A stretch of 64,000 nucleotides of DNA, taken from assembly GCF_000374825.1 (NCBI RefSeq), contig NZ_KB895386.1, positions 62,001 through 126,000 on the forward strand, read 5' to 3'. The DNA comes from Paenibacillus sanguinis 2301083 = DSM 16941. Its GTDB lineage: Bacteria > Bacillota > Bacilli > Paenibacillales > Paenibacillaceae. A program made the position numbers and the translations under genes. Positions 44,498 through 52,417 of the stretch are shown in pieces. Positions within the stretch are counted from its first letter, which is position 1. Every line of letters begins with the position of its first letter. Under the pieces are notes generated by a model. It was not told the DNA's origin, searched no databases, and worked only from the letters and a program-made list of their open reading frames with translations.

Positions 44498-45010
44498 ATT
44501 ATCAGTAAGGAACACATGATCAATGATGAGATTCGTGCAAAAGAGGTCCGTCTGGTGGGTGCCGAAGGCGAGCAAATCGGTATTACGCCTCTGCGCGAAG
44601 CGCTGCAGATGGCTATTGACTTGAATCTGGATCTGGTGAATGTTGCGCCGACGGCCAAACCGCCGGTTTGCCGGATTATGGATTATGGCAAGTTCCGCTA
44701 TGAGCAGCAGAAGAAAGAGAAGGAAGCTCGTAAGAATCAGAAGATCGTGGATATTAAGGAAGTATGGTTCCGGGCCAATATCGAGGAACATGATTTTCAA
44801 ACAAAGCTTCGCAATGTGGTCAAATTTCTGAAAGACGGCGACAAGGTAAAATGCTCGGTTCGCTTCCGCGGACGGGAAATTACCCATGCGGATATCGGGA
44901 AGAAGATTCTTGATCGCGTAAAAGAAGAAGTTGCGGAGATATCAGCCGTTGAGCGCTTTCCGAAGCTGGAAGGCCGCAGTATGATCATGATCTTGGCACC
45001 GAAAAACTAA
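44498..45010 (+). CDS. infC: Translation initiation factor IF-3
   Basis: IF-3 binds the 30S subunit and polices start-codon selection. GGAGGT at 44487 is five bases before ATT (44498) and eight before ATC (44501), while the first ATG lies 15 bases further on. The protein therefore starts at ATT or ATC, as known for infC in other bacteria, where the rare start lets IF-3 repress its own synthesis. 170 residues with NDEIRAKEVRLVGAEGEQIG, LDLVNVAPTAKPPVCRIMDY (N-domain), and VKCSVRFRGREITH and the C-terminal MIMILAPK. Confidence 0.95.
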   Translation: MISKEHMINDEIRAKEVRLVGAEGEQIGITPLREALQMAIDLNLDLVNVAPTAKPPVCRIMDYGKFRYEQQKKEKEARKNQKIVDIKEVWFRANIEEHDFQTKLRNVVKFLKDGDKVKCSVRFRGREITHADIGKKILDRVKEEVAEISAVERFPKLEGRSMIMILAPKN

Positions 45011-45070
45011 CGTTTGTTTTCTATATATAGTAAAGAAAGCGGCGTCCACAAACTTTGAGGGGGAAGTACA

Positions 45071-45271
45071 ATGCCTAAAATGAAAACTCACAGCAGCCTG
45101 AAAGGCCGCTTCAAAATTACCGGAACCGGTAAAGTAAGACGTTACAAAGCGAACCGCAATCACTTGCTGTCCCATAAGTCGAAACGTGGCAAACGTGTTT
45201 TGGCCAACAGCCCTGTTGCTTACGCCGGTGACGTTAGCCGTATGAAGCAACAATTGGCAAACCTGAAATAA
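45071..45271 (+). CDS. rpmI: 50S ribosomal protein L35
   Basis: 66 residues, strongly basic, with the standard MPKMKTHSSLKGRFKITGTG start and HLLSHKSKRGKR. GAGGGGG lies eight bases before the ATG. It sits in the usual order between infC and rplT. Confidence 0.98.
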   Translation: MPKMKTHSSLKGRFKITGTGKVRRYKANRNHLLSHKSKRGKRVLANSPVAYAGDVSRMKQQLANLK

Positions 45272-45315
45272 TTGAAATCAGACAAATACACACAATGACC
45301 TGGGAGGTTTTATAA

Positions 45316-45675
45316 ATGGCAAGAGTTAAAGGCGGATTCGTCGTTCGTCGTCGTCATAAAAAAGTATTGAAATTGGCTAAAGGTTATTTCGGTTCCAAAC
45401 ACCGCATTTTCAAAACAGCAAATGAGCAAGTGATGAAATCCTTGCTGTACGCTTATCGCGATCGTCGCACGAAGAAACGTGATTTCCGCAGATTGTGGAT
45501 CGTACGTATCAATGCTGCGGCTCGTATAAACGGATTATCTTACAGCAAGCTGATGCATGGCTTGAAGCTGGCTGAAGTGAACATCAACCGCAAAATGCTG
45601 GCAGATCTTGCTGTAAATGATCTGAATGCATTTAATTCGTTGGCTGCTGTTGCGAAGGAAAAGATCAACGCTTAA
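45316..45675 (+). CDS. rplT: 50S ribosomal protein L20
   Basis: 119 residues with the family pattern [40 protein letters not shown] and [17 protein letters not shown]. An assembly-initiating 23S rRNA binder that also binds its operon leader as autorepressor in Bacillales. TGGGAGG is placed eight bases before the ATG. Followed by a terminator. Confidence 0.98.
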   Translation: MARVKGGFVVRRRHKKVLKLAKGYFGSKHRIFKTANEQVMKSLLYAYRDRRTKKRDFRRLWIVRINAAARINGLSYSKLMHGLKLAEVNINRKMLADLAVNDLNAFNSLAAVAKEKINA

Positions 45676-45691
45676 GTGAGATGTTAATCAA

Positions 45692-45731
45692 GGCGCTGTC
45701 TCCGGTAAGACACCGGGACGGCGCTTTTTTT
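45692..45731 (+). terminator. Terminator of infC-rpmI-rplT
   Basis: GGCGCTGTCTCCGG pairs with CCGGGACGGCGC around TAAGACA, followed by T7. Confidence 0.9.
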
Positions 45732-46056
45732 GGGAAGAGAAGAGTAAACCCCCCTTACAAAATCGATGCCTATAAGAAACTGTGGGAAAAACAGGTATTT
45801 CTTGCTTGGTAATTAGTGGTGTTCTGGCATGGAACTTCAGAAAACTTGGCACGATATAGATAAGAAGCCATCGCTTACATGAAGCGAACATTGAATGATA
45901 TTTATGTCTAAAGAAAGCGTTTTAAAATGAATAAACCCGAAAATTATTTAACCAATGGTTGTTAAAGGTATGGATTTTAGCACATTTTGCAGGTATAATC
46001 GGTCTGTGTGGTGAAACCTAGACAGGCCACAATATTCTAAGGGGGATATAATCGCA
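45732..46056 (+). other. Upstream region of the nucleoside importer operon
   Basis: No gene is supported. AAAGCGTTTTAAAATG and AACCAATGGTTGTTAAAG are small dyads. TATAAT near 45993 may be the -10 of the importer promoter, but no good -35 is seen at 16-18 bases. AGGGGGA lies about 12 bases before the lipoprotein start. I did not recognise a purine riboswitch here. Confidence 0.4.
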
Positions 46057-47139
46057 ATGAACAAAGCCTTCAAACTATCTTTACTTATGGTGCTGGCACT
46101 CACTTTGGTTCTGGCGGGATGCGGCAACAATGCAGCAAACAACGGTGGAGCGGCCAATACAGGCAACACGGGTAATGCCGACAATACGCAAGCGGGCAAC
46201 GGTGGGGACACCGCGTCTGATGCATCCAAGTTTAAAATCGGTCTCGTCACCGACGTAGGCGGCGTAAACGACAAATCCTTCAACGAATCTGCATGGGAAG
46301 CTCTTGAAGCATTGAACAAAGAGCAAGGTATTGAGCACAAATATTTACAAAGTAATCAGAGCTCGGACTATGTTCCGCATCTTAACCAGTTTGTGCAAAA
46401 TGGCTATGACCTGACCTGGTCGATCGGTTTTGACTTGGGAGATGCCACCAAACAAGTGGCTGATGCCAACCCGAACGCCAAGCTGGCGATTATCGACAGC
46501 GTTGTTGAAGCCCCTAACGTAGAGTCTGTTACCTTTGCCGAGAATGAAGGGGCATATTTGGTTGGAGTGGTAGCAGGACTTACCACAAAAACAAATAAAA
46601 TCGGCTTTATCGGTGGTACCGAAACCCCGGTTATTAAACGCTTTGAAGTTGGCTTTGAAGCCGGCGTGGCTGCCGTGAATCCGGATGCCGAAGTGAAAAT
46701 TACTTATGCAGCCGCTTATGACAAACCTGATATCGGTAAGTCCCTTGCAGCCCAACTGTTTGATTACGGCGCGGATATCGTATTCCCGGCTGCTGGGCAG
46801 ACAGGCAACGGGGTATTTAACGAAGCAACGGCACGTAACAACGCTGGTGGCGCTAATAAAGTCTGGGTAATTGGCGTGGATAAGGACCAATCCATTGAGT
46901 TTGGTAATGAAGTAACGCTGACTTCCATGATCAAGCGGGTAGACGTTGCGGTGAAGAACGTGACGCAACAAGTAATCGACGGTACTTTTAAAGGTGGACA
47001 AGTCACGAACCTGACCCTGAAAGAAGACGGCGTGGGCTTGCCTGAAGAGAATCCAAACCTAGACCAGGAAATTCTGGATAAAGTAGAAGAGTACAAGCAA
47101 AAAATCGTCAGCGGGGAAATTACAGTTCCGGCTGAGTAA
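46057..47139 (+). CDS. BMP-family nucleoside-binding lipoprotein
   Basis: 360 residues. Signal peptide with lipobox VLAGC (cysteine ~22), an Asn/Gly-rich low-complexity linker (residues 23-52), then the basic-membrane-protein / PnrA fold: FKIGLVTDVGGVNDKSFNES, WSIGFDLGDATKQVADAN, IGFIGGTETPVIKRFEVGFE, IVFPAAGQTGNGVF and VWVIGVDKDQS. The family binds purine nucleosides. It is the solute receptor for the ABC importer encoded by the next three genes (NupN-like in Bacillus). A strong hairpin separates it from the ATPase gene. Confidence 0.92.
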   Translation: MNKAFKLSLLMVLALTLVLAGCGNNAANNGGAANTGNTGNADNTQAGNGGDTASDASKFKIGLVTDVGGVNDKSFNESAWEALEALNKEQGIEHKYLQSNQSSDYVPHLNQFVQNGYDLTWSIGFDLGDATKQVADANPNAKLAIIDSVVEAPNVESVTFAENEGAYLVGVVAGLTTKTNKIGFIGGTETPVIKRFEVGFEAGVAAVNPDAEVKITYAAAYDKPDIGKSLAAQLFDYGADIVFPAAGQTGNGVFNEATARNNAGGANKVWVIGVDKDQSIEFGNEVTLTSMIKRVDVAVKNVTQQVIDGTFKGGQVTNLTLKEDGVGLPEENPNLDQEILDKVEEYKQKIVSGEITVPAE

Positions 47140-47192
47140 TGATTTTTAGCAGGTGCAGTTCAGACCTGCGTCGAAAGTAGAATATAAGGTTT

Positions 47193-47233
47193 CAAGCAGG
47201 CAAGGCCAGTGGATCAACTGGCCTTGTTGCTTG
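47193..47233 (+). terminator. Intra-operon hairpin between binding protein and ATPase genes
   Basis: CAAGCA-GG-CAAGGCCAG pairs with CTGGCCTTG-T-TGCTTG around TGGATCAA. There is no T-run, so it is more likely an mRNA-stabilising or processing element that leaves the binding protein in excess than a full stop. Confidence 0.6.
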
Positions 47234-47263
47234 CGTTAATCCCAATATGGTGAGGGTGATTTC

Positions 47264-48802
47264 ATGAGTGCTGAGGCTCCAGTGGTCGAGTTAAAGCAAA
47301 TCACAAAGCGTTTTCCAGGTGTAATCGCAAATGACTCCATTAGCCTGACTTTGCGTAAAGGGGAGATTCATGCCCTGCTCGGTGAGAATGGTGCGGGTAA
47401 ATCAACGCTGATGAACATTCTGTTCGGACTCTATCAACCCGATGAAGGTTCAATTGAGATGAACGGCAAGCCGGTGACGATCGATAACCCTAATAAGGCG
47501 ATCAAGCTTGGAATTGGGATGGTTCACCAGCATTTCAAGCTGGTACAGCCTTTTACGGTAACCGAGAATATTATTCTTGGCATGGAACCCAAAAAAGGCT
47601 TTAATATCGACTATAAATCCGCGTCTGCCCAAGTGGCAAAATTGTCAGAGCAATACGCTTTTCAGGTGAATGCGAACGCTAAAATCCAGGATATTTCTGT
47701 CGGGATGCAGCAACGGGTCGAGATCATGAAGATTTTGTTCCGCGGCGCGGATGTACTTATATTTGATGAACCTACCGCGGTGCTTACGCCGCAGGAGATT
47801 CAAGAGCTTATGGAAATCATGAAGCGTTTGGTTGCAGAGGGGAAATCAATTATATTGATTACCCACAAGCTGAAAGAAATTATGGATATTTCGGATCGCG
47901 TGACGATTATTCGTCGCGGCAAGGTGATCGATACGGTGGATACGGACAAGACCAACCCGCAGGAACTGGCGGAGAAAATGGTTGGCCGCGACGTTTCTTT
48001 CAAGGTGGACAAGCAAGCACCGCAGATTGGACAGCCTGTGCTGCAATTAAGAGAGGTAACGCTTAAGGGCAAGCATGGAATATCTGTTCTGAACGGGCTG
48101 AATTTGGACGTGAAGGCTGGCGAAATTGTTGGCATAGCCGGAGTAGACGGGAATGGTCAAAGTGAATTGATCGAGGCGATCACCGGGCTGCGTAAAATCG
48201 ATTCTGGCTCCATTCAACTTGGGGGCAAGGAAATCGCTAATTTGCCTGCGCGGAAAATCATCGAAAACGGACTCTCGCATATTCCTGAGGACCGTCATAA
48301 GCACGGGTTAGTGCTGGATTTCTCCGTGAGCGAAAATATGGTCCTGGAAACCTATTACAAGGAGCCCTATAGCAAACGTGGTTTCCTGGATCACAAGACG
48401 ATTGACGAGCATGCCAAGGCGCTAGTGGAAGCCTTCGACGTTCGTACGCCTAGTGTCGAGACGAAAGCGCGCTCCTTGTCGGGCGGGAATCAGCAGAAGG
48501 CGATTATTGCGCGGGAAATAGACAAAAATCCGGATCTGCTCATTGCGGCACAACCGACGCGTGGTCTGGATGTGGGAGCGATTGAATTTGTTCATAAGCA
48601 ATTGATTGAGCAGCGCGATCAAGGGAAAGCAGTATTGCTCGTTTCCTTTGAGCTGGATGAAATTATGAATGTATCGGATCGCATCGCGGTCATTTACGAG
48701 GGGCGTATTGTGGGTGAGGTGCTTCCACAGGAGACCAATGATCAGGAGCTTGGCCTGATGATGTCGGGAAGCCTGGAACGGGGAGGTCATAGCGTTGGAT
48801 AA
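47264..48802 (+). CDS. Nucleoside ABC transporter ATP-binding protein (double ABC domain)
   Basis: 512 residues with two fused ATPase domains, as in RbsA/NupO. First domain: Walker A ALLGENGAGKSTLMNI, signature region ISVGMQQRVEIMKIL and LIFDEPTAVLTPQE. Second: degenerate Walker A GIAGVDGNGQSELIE, signature LSGGNQQKAIIARE and LLIAAQPTRGLDVGA. The loss of Lys in the second P-loop is usual for this family. GTGAGGGTG precedes the ATG. Energises the BMP-type importer. Confidence 0.94.
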   Translation: MSAEAPVVELKQITKRFPGVIANDSISLTLRKGEIHALLGENGAGKSTLMNILFGLYQPDEGSIEMNGKPVTIDNPNKAIKLGIGMVHQHFKLVQPFTVTENIILGMEPKKGFNIDYKSASAQVAKLSEQYAFQVNANAKIQDISVGMQQRVEIMKILFRGADVLIFDEPTAVLTPQEIQELMEIMKRLVAEGKSIILITHKLKEIMDISDRVTIIRRGKVIDTVDTDKTNPQELAEKMVGRDVSFKVDKQAPQIGQPVLQLREVTLKGKHGISVLNGLNLDVKAGEIVGIAGVDGNGQSELIEAITGLRKIDSGSIQLGGKEIANLPARKIIENGLSHIPEDRHKHGLVLDFSVSENMVLETYYKEPYSKRGFLDHKTIDEHAKALVEAFDVRTPSVETKARSLSGGNQQKAIIAREIDKNPDLLIAAQPTRGLDVGAIEFVHKQLIEQRDQGKAVLLVSFELDEIMNVSDRIAVIYEGRIVGEVLPQETNDQELGLMMSGSLERGGHSVG

Positions 48803-49868
48803 ATTGCGCAAAATATTCACCATGGACAGCCTGATTTTGCCGCTTGTGGCCATTATTCTTGGCTTGCTGGTCGGTGCGGTAGTTATGCTGATTGGCGGCT
48901 ATAACCCGCTGACAGCATATGGTGCGCTGATTCAAAGGGTCATTGGCAATCCCTATGATTTCGGGGAAACGATCCGTCAGATTACCCCCTTGATTTTTAC
49001 CGGCTTGGCCGTCGCTTTTGCCTTCCGTTCCGGTATGTTTAATATCGGTGCTGACGGTCAAGTATTGATTGGGATGACCTCGGCTACGGCTGTATCACTT
49101 TCCTTGTCGGCTCTTCCCTCGGCAGTGGTTGTACCTCTGGCTGTGATCGCCGGGGGACTGGGAGGCGGCTTATGGGCGGCCATCGCAGGTTATCTGAAGG
49201 CCAAACGGGGCATCAACGAGGTTATCACCACGATTATGCTTAACTGGACGGCACTGTACTTATCGAATTATGTTATTCGTCATTTCTTTCTGTTGAAGGG
49301 ACAGAATCGTTCGGAGAATATCGAGGCTTCTGCGGCGATGACATTTCTAAATGAAGTATTTAATAATGCGCGAATCCATTGGGGAACCTTGGTCGCGCTT
49401 TTGGCTGCGGCATTTTTCTTTATCTATTTGTGGAAGACCAAGCAGGGCTATGAAATGCGCTCTGTAGGCCTCAACCCGAATGCTGCTGAATATGCCGGTA
49501 TGAATGTGGGCCGTAATGTGGTCAAAGCTATGTTCATTAGCGGTGTATTCGCGGGTCTGGCGGGCACCTTTGAGGTGCTGGGCGTATTCCACTATCAATC
49601 CGTCTTTGCCGCTTCCCCAGGTTATGGCTTTGATGGCATTGCTGTAGCGCTGCTGGGCATGAATCATCCCTTTGGCGTGGTGCTGGGGGCCATTCTCTAT
49701 GGTGTCCTGACTTATGGTGCGGCTGGTATGAGCTTTGGCGCCGGAGTTCCTCCGGAATTGATCAAGATCGTCATAGGCTCGATCATATTCTTCATTGCGG
49801 CTCAGGGCATTGTCAAACTTATCTTGAAGCCCCTGGTTATGAAGCGCAAGAAAGAGAAGGTGTTGTAA
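48795..49868 (+). CDS. Nucleoside ABC transporter permease 1 (NupP-like)
   Basis: 357 residues, about nine membrane segments, of the BPD_transp_2 family: AFAFRSGMFNIGADGQVLIG, AKRGINEVITTIMLNWTALY and GYGFDGIAVALLGMNHPFGV are characteristic of YufP/NupP proteins. It starts at TTG 48795, overlapping the ATPase gene by eight bases, with GGGAGG eight bases upstream. It is followed by the second permease after one base. Confidence 0.93.
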   Translation: MDKLRKIFTMDSLILPLVAIILGLLVGAVVMLIGGYNPLTAYGALIQRVIGNPYDFGETIRQITPLIFTGLAVAFAFRSGMFNIGADGQVLIGMTSATAVSLSLSALPSAVVVPLAVIAGGLGGGLWAAIAGYLKAKRGINEVITTIMLNWTALYLSNYVIRHFFLLKGQNRSENIEASAAMTFLNEVFNNARIHWGTLVALLAAAFFFIYLWKTKQGYEMRSVGLNPNAAEYAGMNVGRNVVKAMFISGVFAGLAGTFEVLGVFHYQSVFAASPGYGFDGIAVALLGMNHPFGVVLGAILYGVLTYGAAGMSFGAGVPPELIKIVIGSIIFFIAAQGIVKLILKPLVMKRKKEKVL

Positions 49869-49869
49869 G

Positions 49870-50829
49870 ATGGATGTGCTAACACTACTTGGTCAACTGC
49901 TCAATTCGACCCTGGTCTTCTCGACGGCTCTTATTTTCACCGCCCTTGGGGGGATTTTCTCGGAGCGCTCGGGTGTAGTGAATATCGGGCTGGAGGGCTT
50001 GATGATCTTCGGTGCATTTGCGGCCGGAGTAGGCACCTATTATGCTCAGGAAGCAGGCTTGGGGGCGTTCGCTCCATGGGTGGGGGTACTGGCTGCCGTC
50101 ATTATGGGAGGGCTTGGTGCGCTTATTCATGCAGTAGCTACGATTACATTCAAAGCGGATCAAACGATCAGTGGGATTGTCATCAATTTCCTCGCTGCCG
50201 GCTTGACCGTCTATATCGTGAAGCTTCTGTTCGACGGCTCAGCGGAAACGCCGCTGATCAACGTATTTCAGAAAGTTCCTATTCCCTGGCTTCGCGATAT
50301 CCCGATCATCGGTGAGGGCTTGTTTAATGCCTACCCGACAACTTATCTGGCCTTGATTCTCGTGATTGTCATTTATTTTGTCCTGTTCAAGACGCCGTTT
50401 GGGCTACGGCTCCGTTCTGTGGGCGAGCATCCAAGCGCGGCGGACACGCTGGGCGTCAACGTGACCAAGATGCGTTATATCGGCGTGCTGCTTAGCGGGA
50501 TGCTGGGAGGCATCGGCGGTGCAACTATTACGCTGACTACCACCAGCACATTTGCCCATAACACCATTTCGGGGCAAGGCTTTATTGCCATCGCGGCGAT
50601 GATTTTCGGGAAATGGAATCCACTGGGCGCCTTTGGTGCAGCGGTATTTTTCGGGTTCTCTCAGGCGATCCGCAACTATGTGCAATTGTTCGAATGGTCC
50701 AGAAGTATTCCGCAGGAATTTATCTTTATGATTCCTTATGTACTGACCATCATCGTGCTTGTGGGAGCGGTAGGACGTTCCTCTGCGCCATCGGCACTGG
50801 GGGAGCCGTACGATCCAGGCAAGCGATAA
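49870..50829 (+). CDS. Nucleoside ABC transporter permease 2 (NupQ-like)
   Basis: 319 residues, about eight membrane segments. GGIFSERSGVVNIGLEGLMI, KADQTISGIVINFLAAGLT, GQGFIAIAAMIFGKWNPLG and LRSVGEHPSAADTLGVNV are shared with the second permease of BMP-type importers. Together with the first permease it forms the transmembrane channel. The operon ends with a terminator 15 bases later. Confidence 0.93.
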   Translation: MDVLTLLGQLLNSTLVFSTALIFTALGGIFSERSGVVNIGLEGLMIFGAFAAGVGTYYAQEAGLGAFAPWVGVLAAVIMGGLGALIHAVATITFKADQTISGIVINFLAAGLTVYIVKLLFDGSAETPLINVFQKVPIPWLRDIPIIGEGLFNAYPTTYLALILVIVIYFVLFKTPFGLRLRSVGEHPSAADTLGVNVTKMRYIGVLLSGMLGGIGGATITLTTTSTFAHNTISGQGFIAIAAMIFGKWNPLGAFGAAVFFGFSQAIRNYVQLFEWSRSIPQEFIFMIPYVLTIIVLVGAVGRSSAPSALGEPYDPGKR

Positions 50830-50843
50830 TAACGTTAATACCT

Positions 50844-50873
50844 AAGGGTTCCGTCTCTGACGGAGCCCTTTTT
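50844..50873 (+). terminator. Terminator of the nucleoside importer operon
   Basis: AAGGGTTCCGTC pairs with GACGGAGCCCTT around TCT, followed by T5. Confidence 0.88.
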
Positions 50874-51048
50874 GGCATGGGCGGAGCCGGCGGGGAGACA
50901 AGCCCGATTTTGCCGTCAAAGGCGATGGCGCAAGCATAGGAGGGGACTTATGAATAGGTTAGGTTGAACACAACATAGCCGACTGGAATATTCGGACAGG
51001 GATGACTGTTCACGGCTATAGGATGTAACCTGACAGGAGGAGTTTGCG

Positions 51049-51360
51049 ATGAGCAAATCGGTGACAAGAAAAGAAGCTGGGAAATGGCTGGGCAAGTCGA
51101 TCACGGCTTATAAAAAAGATGGTACTGTAGTGACAGGCAAACTGGTGAAAATCAGCGGCAACCGCTTGATTATTCGTCAAGCCCCCGGGAAAAAGGTGAA
51201 GACCAAGGCACTCATTCCCCTCGTTCTATTCGACTTGCTGGCAATCGGCACAGCTCCGTATGCCGGCTTTGGTGGCGGCTATGGCGGTTACGGAGGTCCC
51301 TATGGTGGTTATCCATATGGCCCCGGTCCCGGCTACGGCGGGTACAACTACTTCTGGTAA
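51049..51360 (+). CDS. Small basic protein with Gly/Tyr-rich tail
   Basis: 103 residues, good GGAGGAG site seven bases before the ATG. The N-terminal ~62 residues are basic and beta-rich and resemble a small-RNA/Sm-like barrel: GKWLGKSITAYKKDGTVVTG and KLVKISGNRLIIRQ. A short hydrophobic stretch (ALIPLVLFDLLAIG) follows, and the last ~30 residues are almost only Gly, Tyr, Pro and Phe (FGGGYGGYGGPYGGYPYGPG). Function unknown. It stands alone between the importer operon and a convergent GNAT gene. The Sm-like comparison is by eye and uncertain. Confidence 0.75.
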   Translation: MSKSVTRKEAGKWLGKSITAYKKDGTVVTGKLVKISGNRLIIRQAPGKKVKTKALIPLVLFDLLAIGTAPYAGFGGGYGGYGGPYGGYPYGPGPGYGGYNYFW

Positions 51361-51367
51361 GTTCTGC

Positions 51368-51823
51368 TCAGAAACGGGCGGGGAGTGTCTTTTCCAGCTC
51401 ATAGCATTGGGCCGCCTGGATATAACGCAACCTTTGGTAGCCCAATTTGCGGTAAAACAGGTGGGCTCGGGGATTACTCCGGTCCACCATAACTTTTGCC
51501 CGCTTGCAGCCGCGGGACAAGGCAAAGTTCTCGGCGTGGGCCATAAGTGTTTTGCCGATGCGCTGACGCTGGCAGGATGAGTCGACGGCCATCATATCAA
51601 TGTACAGCAGCTCGCCATGAATCAGAAAATGAATGAATCCCACCGGGTCAGCCTCATAATAAGGTGAGGAGACGAGGGATATTCCACGGGACATGCGTGA
51701 AGGCAATTCGCGCAGAGCTGTCTCGATTTCATGGGAGGGCATATGAGAGAAGGGGACAAGCTCTTTCCGGATTAAATCATAGATAAAGGGATCGTCTTGT
51801 TTAGGCCTTCTATAACGAATCAT
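51368..51823 (-). CDS. GNAT-family N-acetyltransferase
   Basis: 151 residues with the GNAT core: LLYIDMMAVDSSCQRQRIGK (acetyl-CoA site Q/R-x-x-G), TLMAHAENFALSRGCKRAKV and NPRAHLFYRKLGYQRL. It acetylates an amine of unknown identity; short RimI-like members modify proteins. GGAGGAAAAG precedes the ATG. Convergent with the Gly/Tyr-rich protein gene, seven bases apart. Confidence 0.85.
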   Translation of the reverse strand: MIRYRRPKQDDPFIYDLIRKELVPFSHMPSHEIETALRELPSRMSRGISLVSSPYYEADPVGFIHFLIHGELLYIDMMAVDSSCQRQRIGKTLMAHAENFALSRGCKRAKVMVDRSNPRAHLFYRKLGYQRLRYIQAAQCYELEKTLPARF

Positions 51824-51927
51824 ACGCTGCTTTTCCTCCTTGCTGTGCGTGTCTGGGCACTATCCTTTATCATATGTTCGCAAGGAAGGAAAGGGTTCCG
51901 CAGAAAAAACTTTAATTCATTAGGGTA

Positions 51928-51957
51928 TTGACTCGATGTGTGAACTAATCATATAAT
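51928..51957 (+). promoter_or_regulatory. Sigma-A promoter of the ilv operon
   Basis: TTGACT (51928-51933) and TATAAT (51952-51957) separated by 18 bases, about 30 bases before the start of the T-box leader. Confidence 0.75.
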
Positions 51958-51984
51958 GTTCCTAAACATTTTAAGACTATATCA

Positions 51985-52320
51985 TGTATCGGCGATGAAG
52001 AGGACGAAGGTTTAAGGGCTCTTTGCTCAGAGAGTGTGTGGATTTGCTGAAACCACCGCCAAAATCCCTTGAATGCGAGCTCACCTCGGAGCCGTTTTCC
52101 TGAAAGGCCGCAAGCCATTCCGCGGTAGTGCTTGCGCTGAAGGCTTATTAGGGAAAACCGTCAGGCCCGCGTTACGGACCACGAGTAAGGGCGGCATACG
52201 TCTATACTCGTCAAGGCTCGACATTGCGAAGTGTCGGGTGAAAATGGGTGGTACCACGAAGGATCAAACCTTTCGTCCCTCGGAATAGGAAACTGTTCCG
52301 GCGGACGGAAGGTTTTTTTG
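51985..52320 (+). promoter_or_regulatory. T-box riboswitch (leucine type) of ilvB
   Basis: A T-box leader: the 14-base motif TGGGTGGTACCACG (52245-52258) can pair with the tRNA acceptor end. It is followed by a terminator with stem ACCTTTCGTCC (52268) / GGACGGAAGGT and T7 (to 52319). In the specifier region, GAGCTCACCTCGG offers CTC (52080-52082), a leucine codon, as the specifier, matching the leucine control of ilv-leu operons in Bacillales. Uncharged tRNA-Leu would favour read-through. The specifier call is less sure than the T-box itself. Confidence 0.9.
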
Positions 52321-52349
52321 ATTTTGATTTGTTTTTATTTGCTTTAAAT

Positions 52350-52400
52350 GAGGGTTCAAAAAGTCGGTGATCAAAAGAGGACTTTTTTTGAACTACCTTT
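52350..52400. repeat. Dispersed repeat, copy 3 (short palindromic form)
   Basis: GTTCAAAAAGTC ... GACTTTTTTTGAACTACC: the two ends of the repeat family face each other across 14 bases, giving a hairpin just after the T-box terminator and 15 bases before the ilvB ribosome site. It could also act as a second hairpin in the leader. Confidence 0.6.
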
Positions 52401-52417
52401 TGGAAGGAGGATGACTG

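Noticed and set aside
50880-51048. Possible fluoride or manganese riboswitch before the Gly/Tyr-rich protein gene
   Set aside because: GGCGATGG and GGGGAG occur but the rest of the conserved cores is missing.
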